A stretch of 64,000 bases of DNA from Maniola hyperantus (Eukaryota > Arthropoda > Insecta > Lepidoptera > Nymphalidae), in contig NC_048561.1 of NCBI RefSeq assembly GCF_902806685.2, positions 124,001 through 188,000 of the forward strand, given 5' to 3'. Shown piece by piece: positions 10,931 through 21,879 of the stretch. The first letter of the stretch is position 1. Each line of letters opens with the position of its first letter. A program made the translations under genes and the position numbers. Under the pieces are notes generated by a model, which saw only the letters and a list, made by a program, of their open reading frames with translations, was not told the origin of the DNA and did not search any database.

Positions 10931-11282
10931 CGGTAATTAGTAAAAATGTTAGAAATTCAAAAATTCACTACAGGCCAAATCGTATTTGCGTATTTGAAAT
11001 TAATTCCTAATTCAGTAGGATTTATAAAACTGGCAACATTAAATCAAAAAAGCGGTTCTGAAATTTGAATTAGGAACTCGGAGAGGTCGGGCCGCGGTCG
11101 GGCGTCGTCGGGACATTCCGAGGGAGTTCTCACGATCATTAGCGCTCTCCGTCTTCACAGAGCTTCGAAATTCGAATCGTGCGTGATCTCCGAGTTCCCA
11201 CTTCGTCGCTGCGGGGCCACGACTCACCAATTGTTCGCAGCGACCACTGTCGCTTATGTGAGGGCAGTGGGGTATTTAGTTT

Positions 11283-11525
11283 CATCATCATCTTCAACCG
11301 ATAGACGTCGACTGCTGTACATAGGCACGGTTTTGGACAGGAGAACTTCCCACAAAACTCCTCTCCTCTCTAGAAACACTTGAAAATTCCCACGTTTTTG
11401 TCATAACTCCAAGATCTTTTTTTGGCGATCGGGGGTCGGCTGTTAGGCGTCTATAGGTGGTGGTCTGTGAGTCTCCCGTCGCACCGCCTGCCGCTTGTGC
11501 CACAAGGTCGTGGCCCCGCACCGTC
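11283..11525 (-). mobile_element. RTE-like LINE C-terminus fragment with adjoining unidentified frame
   Basis: The minus frame ends AYVQQSTSIG, the RTE-type terminus with a W-to-S change. The upstream 60 residues are not recognised. Confidence 0.5.
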
Positions 11526-11726
11526 CTGTGTCGGCACTAGCCAGTAAATTAGGCCTAACGCTCACTACATTCGAAAGTCGGTGCGTGTTATATAAATATA
11601 CCTACAGATTATAATGTGCGATAAGCTTAATAAATTGAACTTTTGAGTTTTGTCAGTCTGTATGACACTTTTTGAAGCCGATTTAAATAATCAACAATTT
11701 GACACGTAGGTACGTTTAATGTTATT

Positions 11727-12030
11727 AATCATCATCATCGTGATATATCCATCTCCGGCCCACTACTGAGGTCTTCTCTCGGAATCAGAAGGGTTTAGAC
11801 TTTAGGCCCTAGTCTGCCGCGCTGGCCCATGACCAGTGCGGATTGGCAGACATCACACACCTTTGAGAACATTATGGAGAAATCTCAGGCATGCAGGTTT
11901 CCTCCTGTTTTCCTTCACCGTTAAAAAAACTGCGAAAAGTTAGAGGTGCATACCCGATACCGATAGTGGACCTCCTCTCCAACCTCCCGAATACAAAGCC
12001 GACGTCTTAACTACTAGCTAGGCTAATCGT
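11727..12030 (-). repeat. SINE-2 copy, near full length
   Basis: Begins near the (atc)n end, runs through ccggcccactactgaggtct and gcggattggcagacatcaca, and ends in a decayed tRNA-like head at gccgacgtcttaactactag. Confidence 0.8.
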
Positions 12031-12044
12031 TGCTTTTTATTTTT

Positions 12045-12248
12045 TACTAGCAAATGTCCAAGAATTCGTTCGCGTGGATTGAGGTTTCCAAAGTTCCCGT
12101 GGAAACACTTTGATTTTCCGGGATAAAAAGTAGCCCGTCACTCTCTAGATCTTTTATACCCATGCAAAAATCCATTGTTCCGTTGCGACGTGATTGAAAG
12201 ACAAACTAACAAACGAACAAACACACTTTTGCATTTATAATATGGGTA
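12045..12248 (+). repeat. LepA2 copy
   Basis: gaattcgttcgcgtggattg, ccgggataaaaagtagcc, cgttgcgacgtgattgaaag, ending ttataatatgggtagtgat. Confidence 0.85.
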
Positions 12249-13029
12249 GTGATATTTTTGTAAAAATTGTAGCAGTTATTATCGTTTTCGCAAGTGGCAA
12301 CACTGCACGTAAAGTTACGCAAGAGCACGCCGCGTGCTGCGCGCCGTCGCATCCCACGACCTCGCGACCTCTTGCGAGCAAACCTGTCGCCACTTTCTGC
12401 GCGCCTGGTACATCCGCTACACTTTGTTTGTGACAACACAGAGAATATTGTAGCGAGACAGGACATAATCAGCTGGTGGAAATAGAGGGACATAAGGAGG
12501 ATGGAAGTGAAACGTCACCTTGTTCGGAAATGACGGCCACTTGGTTCTTCAGTGCGTCCAAAGTTGTTTGTCGTAACCTCCTCGCTGATTTCTCTGCTTC
12601 TCTGGTTTGGTTGGTGATTTTCTTTTCTTGATGCATTTTCGGCTCGAAGGGAGGAGCGATACACCATTCGCTCGACCCGAGCTGCGTCTCAAAGTGACGT
12701 GTTATATTTCCGGAACTGCAATGTGTCATCTTGATTCTTGACATATATAACTTTGTAGGTGTCACGGATGAAAGGCATATGGATTTGAATGCGTTCAGGG
12801 AATGTTAACAGCTAAAACTACCACCAGCAATAAAATAAATTGTGTCTACTTGAATACACTTCGCTCTGGACACATTCCGTTACAGTGCGACAAGGCTCTC
12901 TCGGCACTTGAATGACATCGACAGGGGGCGCTGTTGGAGAACAAAGGCTTAGAATATTCAAACAAGAACAAAGGAGACACTCGACGGCAACGCTAGTTCC
13001 GATTTTCACCACGCGCCAGATAATTATAT

Positions 13030-13475
13030 TAGGGCGGCTGCCCAGAGCTGGTGTTGCAAGAAGAACTCCTTCTTGGTTGTAAAAATTGTTTAATTAGTTA
13101 AACAATACTTCCTTTTACAATCCCGTTGTCCGTATGTGTCGCCTGTATAATGATCTTTTCACAGCTAACCGTAATATTGACATTTTTAATAATAATTTGA
13201 ACACATTTAAAAAACATATTAATCAACATTTTGCATCTTCTCCACTTTAAGTATATTTTTCATAGTTAATTTTCTTGTATTTCTTTTTTCTGTGTTTTTA
13301 TAAATTGTATCTTATCAGTTAGTTAGTGCATATATTTATTTAAGAATTGTTGTGTACACATATTTAGGGTTACCGCTTAGATTTAATCTATTGTTTTTTA
13401 TTTTTATTTGGACCATTTATAGCTGAAACCTGTTTTGTGTGCCTTTATAATAAATAAAAAATAAAATAAAAAAAT
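13030..13475 (+). mobile_element. LINE 3' end with last codons of a polyprotein
   Basis: Around 13190-13250 a frame reads NLNTFKKHINQHFASSPL then a stop, which resembles the end of a non-LTR RT frame. A 3' UTR-like stretch follows and a (aataaa)-type tail ends near 13470. Confidence 0.55.
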
Positions 13476-13825
13476 TAGGTACTGATTTACAAAAATGGTA
13501 GGTAATAGGTATATTATAATGAAAGATGTAGGTCCTACACGTCCGTTCGCGTCGATGTTGGAACACGAAGGCGCCAATGTGTGCTGCTTCGGTAGCTACA
13601 GCCAGCTCACGTTGCGCTGATGGGGCAGCCGGCAGTCAGCCAGCGCAACTAAACTCCGGACGTATCCTCACTTAGGATATGTCCGGACTCCGGAGCTAAA
13701 CGCCGGACAGGATGCTGGAAAACATAAATATAATTTTGGCAAACCCGACGCGACGTCCGAGGCAGCAAAACTTATGTATAAGATGCTCCGTAATAAGTCG
13801 TAGGAGTAATAAATAATTAGCAGTA

Positions 13826-14030
13826 TATAGTATATCCATAAGTGTGTCTGTCTATCTGCTAGCCTTTCACGGCCCATCCGTTCAACCGATTTTGACGAAA
13901 TTTGGTACAGAGACAGCTTGGATTCCGGGGAAGGACATAGGCGACTTTTTATCCCGGAAATCAAAGGGTTCCCACGGGCTTTTTAAAAACCTAAATCCAC
14001 GCGGACGAAGTCGCGGGCGTCATGTAGTAA
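13826..14030 (-). repeat. LepA copy, full length
   Basis: gtgtgtctgtctatctgcta to ccacgcggacgaagtcgcgg; little diverged. Confidence 0.9.
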
Positions 14031-14226
14031 TAGTATATAAGTAGTATTTAGATCTAGTTTTCAGTGTTTGAATAATGATATAGAATATTATGTAGACTCT
14101 ACCACATGCCACATGTGACACTAATGGTCACACTAGTGGTCACACTAGTGACTCAGCTCTTTACATGAGAATGAAAAATAAAATAAAAAGAATATTGTAC
14201 AAGTTACCGTAACCTACTTCAGTTTC

Positions 14227-14305
14227 CGTTGGAACCCTTCGTGTGCGATCCCGACTCGCACTTGACTGGCTCACTGGCTCATTCACTACGGCACCCTGAA
14301 ATGTA
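14227..14305 (-). repeat. LepC head fragment
   Basis: ggaacccttcgtgtgcgatc, then actcgcacttgactgg. Confidence 0.7.
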
Positions 14306-14484
14306 AAGATTAATAAATTATTCTAAAAATTAATCAAGAAACATATCGTAGCTATTAATTTTACGATTATAATGAAAATCGAAAACTAAATAACGTAGTA
14401 GGTACAGTGCAATATTGTTGCACAGATTTATTTACTTTGTGATTATATAAGGAAAAATTGGAATATAATAATATAATTGGATGG

Positions 14485-14492
14485 TATATAAA
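14485..14492 (+). promoter_or_regulatory. TATA box of the nested secreted-protein gene
   Basis: TATATAAA lies about 30 bp before an initiator-like TCATTC at 14515-14520, the usual spacing for an insect TATA promoter. The implied leader is about 210 nt and contains a short upstream frame starting at 14579. Confidence 0.6.
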
Positions 14493-14730
14493 GCGAAGCA
14501 TTTAGTTCCAGTGGTCATTCACAACTCAAAGTATTTAGCTGACAGATACATAACACATAAAATCTCTCAATTTCTCTGTATGTTTGTTTGTGCGCGCATC
14601 ACTCGAAAATCTGTGAACTTACCAAAATATAAATAATTCGCAATTGTAAAGTGTTCAAGTTTATATCACTACAAGTTCGATCCAAATTCCGCGCGAACGA
14701 AGCTCAAAGCAAAATATATTGGAAGACAAG

Positions 14731-15372
14731 ATGTTGAAATTTCTGCTGATATTAATAATAGTGGGCGCCACCGCTGTCCACTGTACACCATGCCGCGGCC
14801 GTGGTCAAGATACCACCATAGAAATTACAAATATTGACAAAATAATACAACGTTCGAACAGTGAGTTAAACGAACCAACTACTTCGAAGTATGAAAACAA
14901 AATCCTTAATGATGAAATCGCAAAAGTCAATAGTCATAATGAAAGTGAATCCAAAGCGATCGGAGTTGTATTTGATGAAATCGCAAAAGTGAACTGCAAC
15001 ATAAGTGAAATAAGAAAAGCAGACGAAAATTATAAAACTCTTTCAAAAGTAAGGGAATTACAAGCTTCGATGACGAAACATGCCAAGGAATATAACAAAA
15101 GTATGGAAGTTGAACAATTACATGATAATGAAACTGATGATGAGATACGGAATCGTTTATTTGGTGGTTACAAGCCAACATATAATATATCCAACGACGC
15201 GGCGTCGCCTCGCGGGGTCAGGCCAAAGCCAGATGTTGGAGATATTTTTATTGTACCACATAGATGTGCAAAAGGTCAAACCTGGAATCGTGAAATTGGA
15301 AAATGTACGACTTGTCCTACGACTGCCGGATGGACAGTTCAACTTGACATGTGCCTTATAAAAAAAGTTTAA
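14731..15372 (+). CDS. small secreted protein, family not recognised (nested in neuralized intron 1)
   Basis: This is a single open frame of 213 codons with stop TAA at 15370-15372. The N-terminus is a clear signal peptide (MLKFLLILIIVGATAVHC; cleavage probably near residues 15-18), so the product should enter the secretory pathway. The middle is charged, Lys/Glu/Asn-rich and probably extended or helical, with a repeated DEIAKVN motif about 30 residues apart and several N-glycosylation sequons. The last ~37 residues form a compact Cys module, C-x12-C-x2-C-x12-C, preceded by IFIVP. Its layout recalls small lepidopteran haemolymph peptides, but I cannot assign a family. A TATA box, an untranslated leader and a poly(A) signal are present, so it looks like a working gene. 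I chose the ATG at 14731 because no in-frame ATG lies just upstream. Confidence 0.8.
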   Translation: MLKFLLILIIVGATAVHCTPCRGRGQDTTIEITNIDKIIQRSNSELNEPTTSKYENKILNDEIAKVNSHNESESKAIGVVFDEIAKVNCNISEIRKADENYKTLSKVRELQASMTKHAKEYNKSMEVEQLHDNETDDEIRNRLFGGYKPTYNISNDAASPRGVRPKPDVGDIFIVPHRCAKGQTWNREIGKCTTCPTTAGWTVQLDMCLIKKV

Positions 15373-15385
15373 AATTGTACATTAC

Positions 15386-15592
15386 TAGATGACGCCCCGC
15401 GACTTCGTACACGTGGATTTAGATATTTAAAAATCCCGGGAACTCTTTGATTTTTTGGTATAAAAAGTAGAGGAGTCCTCGTCCTTCGTCCAAATTTCAA
15501 ATCGGCTGAACGGATGGGCCGTGAAAAGCTAGCAGACAGATAGACAGACAGACACACTTTCGCATTTATAATATTAGTACGGCTAATTTTTT
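15386..15592 (+). repeat. LepA copy in the 3' UTR of the nested gene
   Basis: ccccgcgacttcgtacacgt to cactttcgcatttataatat, starting about 15 bp after the stop codon, so it should be part of the mRNA. Confidence 0.9.
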
Positions 15593-15705
15593 TAACTCTC
15601 CAGTTTTTAAATTTAATTATTGAACAATTTTTTTTTTCTCTTTAAATGCTATGGACCTACTTTACAACTAAACATTGTTTTAGTTTTGTCCTCATAATTT
15701 GTTTG

Positions 15706-15711
15706 AATAAA
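15706..15711 (+). terminator. poly(A) signal of the nested secreted-protein gene
   Basis: AATAAA lies about 335 bp after the stop codon, just beyond a LepA copy that sits in the predicted 3' UTR. No earlier canonical signal is seen after the stop. Confidence 0.5.
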
Positions 15712-15757
15712 ATATATTAAAATTAAATCAGTTTTCATTTATTTATTCAAAAATACT

Positions 15758-15842
15758 GAAATCCGCATCCGCGGATGTAGACTCCTAGTAATCCGCATCC
15801 GCGGATGTGGACTCCTAGTAATCCGCATCCACAGATGTCAAA
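15758..15842. repeat. 30-bp tandem repeat, 3 copies, with a palindromic core
   Basis: The unit contains catccgcggatg, a perfect 12-bp palindrome, followed by actcctagta. The third copy has a substituted palindrome (catccacagatg). Confidence 0.85.
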
Positions 15843-17048
15843 ATTTTCAACAACCTTACTACGTGATATGTAGGTATTTGGAATGCGCCTCGAATTGAAA
15901 TTCTCTTTTGATTTCGTTTCTCATTATTGTTTATCTTTGTGCAATAGTCACATAGCAACGAGAAATGCGTCATAACTTTACATTAAGTACTTGTTTATAT
16001 TTCTTAAGTTAAAACCCGTCTGGTTGTTTGTCATTTCATTTTTTACTTAAAGATGTAGAAGTGTTAATTAAACCAATCGAGAATATTTTGAGTAAACTCA
16101 TTTTGTATACTCTAAACATTAACTTTGCATTACTAGTAAATAAAAAAAACTCGTTTTAATATTCCCCATTAGTAAAGAAAAACAAAATAAATTAATATTC
16201 TTTTGTTTGTAAATAAAATCTGCCCACCAGATGGCAAAGTTTAATGCAGATAGCAACCAACCCTTTTTTTCTTTTTAATTTTTACCATTTACGAATTTCC
16301 CTGAACTTCGATTGGGCGTGGGAAAGCAGGCGTCAATATAAAATAAAAGTTTAAATATTTCACTTTCTCATCTGTTTGTCGCTCTTATCTCCTTGTAATA
16401 GAGTTCATATTGACAAGTATGACTGTAAATGATAAGTTTGTAAATGTGTACAAGTTATGAATCGCTAATTCCTTTGTATTTTCGACTTGCAAGATGTTTT
16501 TGGTTCCGGTTACTAAATAGAATCATTACACCTGTTAAGGTTTATGCCTGCCTGGTAATTCTATTGTATTGACTAAGTTAGGTTTTTGTATGCGACTTCG
16601 CACCTGTTTGATCTAGGTATACAAAGGTGCAAGTTGCAACTCCTTCAGAGGATAAATAATAATACATACCTACTTATTTCAGAGAAATCCTTTAAAAAGT
16701 TGATATATCTACTAAATAATTTTACAATACCTAAATCAAGCTTTGATCTCTATTTAGGTTAAATTTTACAGAAAATAGTGCTCAAACTGATAGTTATTTT
16801 GTTTTCAAAATAATCAGGACAAAAAGTTAGACATGTTGAAAAAACTGGTTAATTTTTTAACTCAATAAAAAGATTACGTAGTTATTTTAGTGGTTTATTT
16901 GTTTTTGTGCATTTTGTTTTGCAAGTGATTTGAAATGGATTGACTTAGTGTGAGAGGAAGAATACATAAATACATACATTTCGCGTCGGTATAGAAGTTT
17001 CACACCGAAAATATTGGATTTATTGTAAAAAGCTGTAGTCTTCTCTTC
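15843..17048. other. no feature recognised
   Basis: AT-rich DNA with no convincing repeat, ORF or RNA gene. Confidence 0.4.
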
Positions 17049-17049
17049 T

Positions 17050-17285
17050 TCTATCTATATATATAAAAGGAAAAGGTGACTGACTGACTGACTGACTGAC
17101 TGACTGATCTATCAACGCACAGCTCAAACTACTGGACGGATCGGGCTGAAATTTGGCATGCAGATAGCTATTATGACGTAGGCATCCGCTAAGAAAGGAT
17201 TTTTGAAAATTCAACTCCTAAGGGGGTGAAATAGGGTTTTGAAATTTTGTAGTCCACGCGGACGAAGTCGCGAGCATAAGCTAGT
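17050..17285 (-). repeat. LepB copy, full length
   Basis: atatataaaaggaaaaggtg, (actg)n, ccgctaagaaaggatttttg, ending gaagtcgcgagcataagcta. Confidence 0.92.
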
Positions 17286-17451
17286 ACTTAATAAAGATCG
17301 AAAGCGTGTGAAGCGAATGAGTATTTCAGTTCAGTTATCCGACGGAAAGTTGTCCTGGCGCGGGAAAATTCTCGGCATTCCTATTGTTACTTACTAGTTA
17401 CTAGTTACTACTGGTCACTTATGTCATCCTGGTACATTGATGCTTACTACA

Positions 17452-17990
17452 TCATGATCAACCCATCACCGGCTCACTACAGAGCACGGATCTCCTCTCG
17501 GAACGGTAAAGGTTTAGGCCGTAGTCTGCGAAGCATTTTGAAATTGTAGGGTAGGTACTATTGTTAGTCTTAATTGTAGTTTTTATTGTTAGTTGTAAGA
17601 ATCATCGTAGTTTTAACTTATTTAGTAATTAATTTAATTGTTATAGATTTTAGGTACGCAAAGAATGTCTTAGTTTAAGTTTTACTATTTAGAAGTTCTA
17701 GTTAAGCATGTTGAGTTAGCCTGTAAGTGAGTATACATTGATAGTCCTAAGTTTATATAAGTCGTCATAATTAGTTTTCTTTGTATACCGTTAGCTTCCT
17801 ATTAAATAAAATAAAAAATAAAATAAAAAATAAAGCTGGCCCAGTGCAGATTGGCAGACTTCACACACCTTTAAGACCATTATGTAAAACTCTCACGATG
17901 TTTTCCTTCACCGTTAAAGCAAGTGATATAAGTTAGAGGTGCGTGCCCGGGATCGAACCCCCGACCGGCCGAAATCCACTAGGGTATCAC
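17452..17990 (-). repeat. SINE-2 copy interrupted by a retroelement tail
   Basis: SINE-2 text runs 17452-17546, stops at gccgtagtctgc, and resumes at about 17835 with gctggcccagtgcagattgg through the B box gatcgaacccccgaccggcc. The ~290-bp insert ends in an (aataaaata)n tail, as left by a LINE-type insertion. Confidence 0.8.
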
Positions 17991-17999
17991 AGTTTCAAA

Positions 18000-18454
18000 C
18001 ACTTATGTAAATACGAGTTCCTGTCGATTAGGGACGCGTCTGGAATCTCAAATCGAGAGAGTCCCGAATCGAGTATCCGATATGACAAAATGAATCGATA
18101 CATCGCGCCCAAAGGTGAGCTTCCCACGGTCCGTGAGAGCGTCGGAGCGAGATCCGAGATGTCGTTCTACCCGGGAGAGAGAGGGACGGTGGACGATCGT
18201 TCCAATTATGTAAACAGTTAGCAGTCTAGTCGTTGAGTCAAGCTATTTTAGATGTAATGTTAGTGTAATTAGAGTTTGTAATTGCTTGATTCTTTGTTGT
18301 CTTCATTTCGATGGAAGTGAAGATCACCAAAGATTGCTATTTTGGTACCTAATCTAAGTTGGTATATATATATATAATTGTTTCTATTGGTTGAATTCAT
18401 GAAATTTTTGATAGTGTCAGGCAATCGAATGCCTTGGCTATTGCACTCAATGAC
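18000..18454. other. unassigned stretch
   Basis: About 18000-18230 is more GC-rich than its surroundings and holds ATG at 18091 with 8 codons followed by GTGAGC. I see no repeat match and cannot assign a function. Confidence 0.3.
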
Positions 18455-18504
18455 CCCCCCCCCTCAAACCCCGATTGCCATCTCGACCTGTCGCGTACTG
18501 TACA
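18455..18504 (-). repeat. M1 half element
   Basis: ccccgattgccatctcgacc then tgtcgcgtactgtac: one arm only. Confidence 0.65.
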
Positions 18505-18854
18505 TTCTTACAGTCGTTGAGGGAAGTGGTTTGTACACCCGCGCCGTTGTAAACAGTAAACAGCTTGCACTGTAATATGTGGTTTACGTCGGAGCTAATA
18601 AAGCACACTTTACGGCACTAGTGCGGTAATTGATTACGGATGCGCCTGGGAAAATTCGTGTAACGAAACATGGGTAGGTAATAGATATATTATGCGATTG
18701 TGTAAGATATGTAGTTAATTGTTTCGACTTGAGATTTTGACTTGAGATTGATGAAATCTATTTTTTTGTTATAAGATGAAATTAGATCTTAGTTGATGAA
18801 TATTTTTTATGCTGTAAGTACCTTACACATAACATAAAAAAGTTCTTACATATA

Positions 18855-18980
18855 GTCCGTACAAAATGACTCCTCACGCGCCATTTTAACTCGATGTGTC
18901 AACTGTCAGGTAAAATAAGAATTAAAATCGTACTTTTGACATGAATTTGACACATAAAGTTAAAATGGCGCGTGACATGC
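18855..18980. repeat. M2 TIR element
   Basis: The arms are tcacgcgccattttaac (18873) and gttaaaatggcgcgtga (18959); the core holds atcgtacttttgacatg. Other copies are at 33004 and 55226. Confidence 0.85.
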
Positions 18981-19320
18981 CTAGCTACACTTTTCACAAA
19001 AGTGAAAAGTATAAAAAAAATGATTCCGACGAATTGAGAACCTCCTCCTTTTTTTGAAGTCGGTTAAAAAGCGACGACAAAATGTGAAGATTTCCTAAAG
19101 AAATTAAAACATTATATTTTAACGAATGTTAGTGTCTGCAAAATTTTTAATTAGGTACCTACTTGAATTATTACGAAAAAAATAGTACATATTGCAAAAA
19201 AAATTTACTTCAATAAAAACAAAATATTCTCAAAAAGGAAAAATCGTGCACATGAAAGGCTTGAGTAGGTAGTTAGGTACCTACATGGTGTATTTGTAGC
19301 CAACAAACTGGGCTACTAGG

Positions 19321-19466
19321 CAGTGGCGTGCATAGGGTTCCAAGCTAGGGTAGGCATTAGTCAGTTAGGTTACCTATTTAGAGGCTATCATGATGAAAAA
19401 TGACCATTGAGACATTTCAACTTAGGTAAGCAGTGCTTTTATGCCTCTATGACCTGCACGCCACTG
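19321..19466. mobile_element. hAT-like MITE, 146 bp, with 8-bp target duplication
   Basis: TIRs are cagtggcgtgca and its complement tgcacgccactg at the exact ends. The 8-bp sequence ctactagg flanks it on both sides (19313-19320 and 19467-19474). An 8-bp duplication and CAGTGGCG-type ends are hallmarks of the hAT superfamily. It has no coding capacity. Confidence 0.88.
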
Positions 19467-19528
19467 CTACTAGGTACATCGCTCGATACATCCAGCAAAA
19501 ATAACAACTACACATGATATGATAGAGA

Positions 19529-19974
19529 GAGAGCCAGCGCGTGCCAGGCCTTCCTTATTTTATAAAAGCTGAAAGTTTCTCTGCGTATTGTCCCCAACAC
19601 TGGGAGGAACGTTAGTTTGGATCATGGTGGCTTTGGGAGATAACAGGTAATAGAGGTGTAAAAAATCTTACTAAATAAAATCTATTTTTTTATATTTTCT
19701 TAGGAGTAATATTAGAAATCACGTCATGCATTGCCAGACACCTTTAAGCCTTTTAAAGGTATCTGGCAGGAGGTTGCCACCATAAGTGTCTGGCATGACG
19801 TGATTTCTAATAAGTACTATTCTGAAGAAAATATAAAAATAACTAGACTTTATACTTTGACGTAAGACTTTTTACACCTTTATTACCTGCTATCTCCTTT
19901 TCTTTCAACTTCTTTCTCGAAACTTTCAGTTTTTTATTTTATAAAATAAGGAAGGTCTGGCCCGTGCTGGCTCT
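19529..19974. repeat. M7 foldback element, about 446 bp
   Basis: The two halves are inverted copies almost throughout: gagccagcgcgtgccaggcc against ggcccgtgctggctc, aggtgtaaaaaa against ttttttacacct, and atcacgtcatgc against gcatgacgtgat. The centre near 19740-19760 contains cctttaagccttttaaagg. Confidence 0.85.
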
Positions 19975-20120
19975 TAGGCCGCGATAGTTGTTTTCGATTC
20001 CCACGACACCAGTATAGGGTACTCTTTTATTTTAACTACTTTAGTCGTAAACCTGTTGATGTTATTGTCATTTATTTGATGAACGTAATAATTGAAGACT
20101 AAAACCACAGAATATAAGTA

Positions 20121-20663
20121 CACGGTGTAACCAGAACGCTAGCAAAACCTTAGCGTTATTGTTATACTACCTAAACACAACCCAATACCAATAACCATTT
20201 GCTTCATTTTGTAGTTTTAGTGATTATGTACTTTTCAAACCCGCAATGTTTAGCGTGAAAAATTCGGGTCAATACCCCGCCTACGACGCAGTATTGACTC
20301 CGAGTGGCATAGTTACGCAACGTTTGTTGACCTCTAGCGTCAGTTAGATGTTTTATTTGCAATATATCGTGAACTTTTACAAAATATAGGAAAAAAAATT
20401 CGCGTTTTTTTGTGGTATCATATCTGTAATCATCAGTAGGGCGATTGTCTAAAACCTGCATCAATCATTATTACAATCTCAATTGTTCTGATTGGCTGAA
20501 TTTGTGCGATTCTTGTTGCAACAATGCATTGTGGCCAATAGTGAGCGAGCATTAACCAATCAGAGATGATTGCGATCGTAACATTGTAGCTGTCAAACAA
20601 CCGCGGTAGAGCCACTATGCTATCACCTGTCTTCGTTTTTGCCAACGCTCTGGGTACACCCTG
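20121..20663. repeat. M5 TIR element with an M6 element nested inside
   Basis: Outer ends are ggtgtaaccagaacgctagc and ccaacgctctgggtacaccc. Comparison with the uninterrupted copy at 56140 shows an extra block at 20447-20605 that matches 4618-4775 in reverse. Confidence 0.82.
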
Positions 20664-21000
20664 TATAATAATATCTACTAATGTAGTAAAACTAAGGTAC
20701 AAAACTAAAAGTACACTATAAAATTGAAAAAAGTACAATTCATCTTCACTTGAACATAGGATGGAATTAATTGGATTTTTTATAACCAGCAATTAGTTAT
20801 TTAACATCCACACGCAGTTTATAATTTTGAGTTACGAAATCATAAAACTATGGTATAATTTGAAAAATAATTACATTTTACGTAACTCGTAAAATAAGCT
20901 ATGATGGATTTTTCTCATTTATGCACATAAAATAAAAATATGTATAATCTTCTTAGCATATTTCTCATATATAGAACTGCCTACAGAATATATTATACAA

Positions 21001-21110
21001 TACTAGAGGATGCCCGCGAATTCGTCAGCGTGGATTTCGGTTTTTTTTAAATCTCGTGGGAACTCTAATTTTCCGGGATATAAGTAGCCTATGACACCTA
21101 TGGCCTTGTC
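21001..21110 (+). repeat. LepA 5' fragment
   Basis: gatgcccgcgaattcgtcag to ccgggatataagtagcctat. Confidence 0.8.
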
Positions 21111-21200
21111 GTGTTTAAGCGAACTTTGGAGATAAATATTTGACTTTGACGTATGAAAATTAGTTTTAACAAATATGACTGTGTTCAAGTGGATTCAATC

Positions 21201-21420
21201 CATTACTAATATTATAAATGCGAATGTGTGTCTATCTGTCTGTCTGCTATCATTTCACGATCCATCCGTTTAACCAATTTTGATGAATCAAATTTCATCA
21301 AAATTAGCTTGCATCCTGGGGAAGGATATAGGCTACTTTTGATCTCTAAAAATCAAAGAGTTCCTAGGGATTTTTAAAAACCTAAATTTACGCGGACTAT
21401 GTCCCCGGGTATCATCTAAA
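21201..21420 (-). repeat. LepA copy
   Basis: aatattataaatgcgaatgt to tacgcggactatgtccccgg; diverged. Confidence 0.85.
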
Positions 21421-21734
21421 AGTAAAGTAAAAAGTCTAAGTAGTAAGTCATCTAGTGTACAATATGAATATTTTTTATTAAAGCTAGTAAAACTGTTATT
21501 AAAGCTGGTCATACCACAGTTGATTCAATAATGATTCATCGAACGTGGGAATCACTTGACTTGTAGCCTTGCGATGTAAAAATACGCTTTATTTATATAT
21601 TCAATAGGGTTTATATTCAAACGTCCTCCAGTGCTTGCAGTGTTGAATGAACTTGAATGTACACTATTTTTAGATAATTGAAAGAACTTGACTTTCATTT
21701 TTGAGATATAGTACAAGATATAGTGTTGTGGAAC

Positions 21735-21858
21735 GATACACGCAATGACACGAAGGTATTGGGTTCGAAACGGGCGTGGGTTTATTAAACACTGCCACAC
21801 CTCCCCCTTCCAGGTTAACCCGCTTCCGTCCTAGACTGCATCGTCACTTACATGGCCA
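21735..21858 (+). repeat. SINE-3 3' fragment
   Basis: gggtttattaaacactgcca and gtcctagactgcatcgtcac. Confidence 0.75.
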
Positions 21859-21879
21859 GTTTTTTAAAACTTATAACAA

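Noticed and set aside
12206..12493. ORFs on both strands near 12.3 kb
   Set aside because: Partly inside a LepA2 end; no conserved text, no start or splice support.
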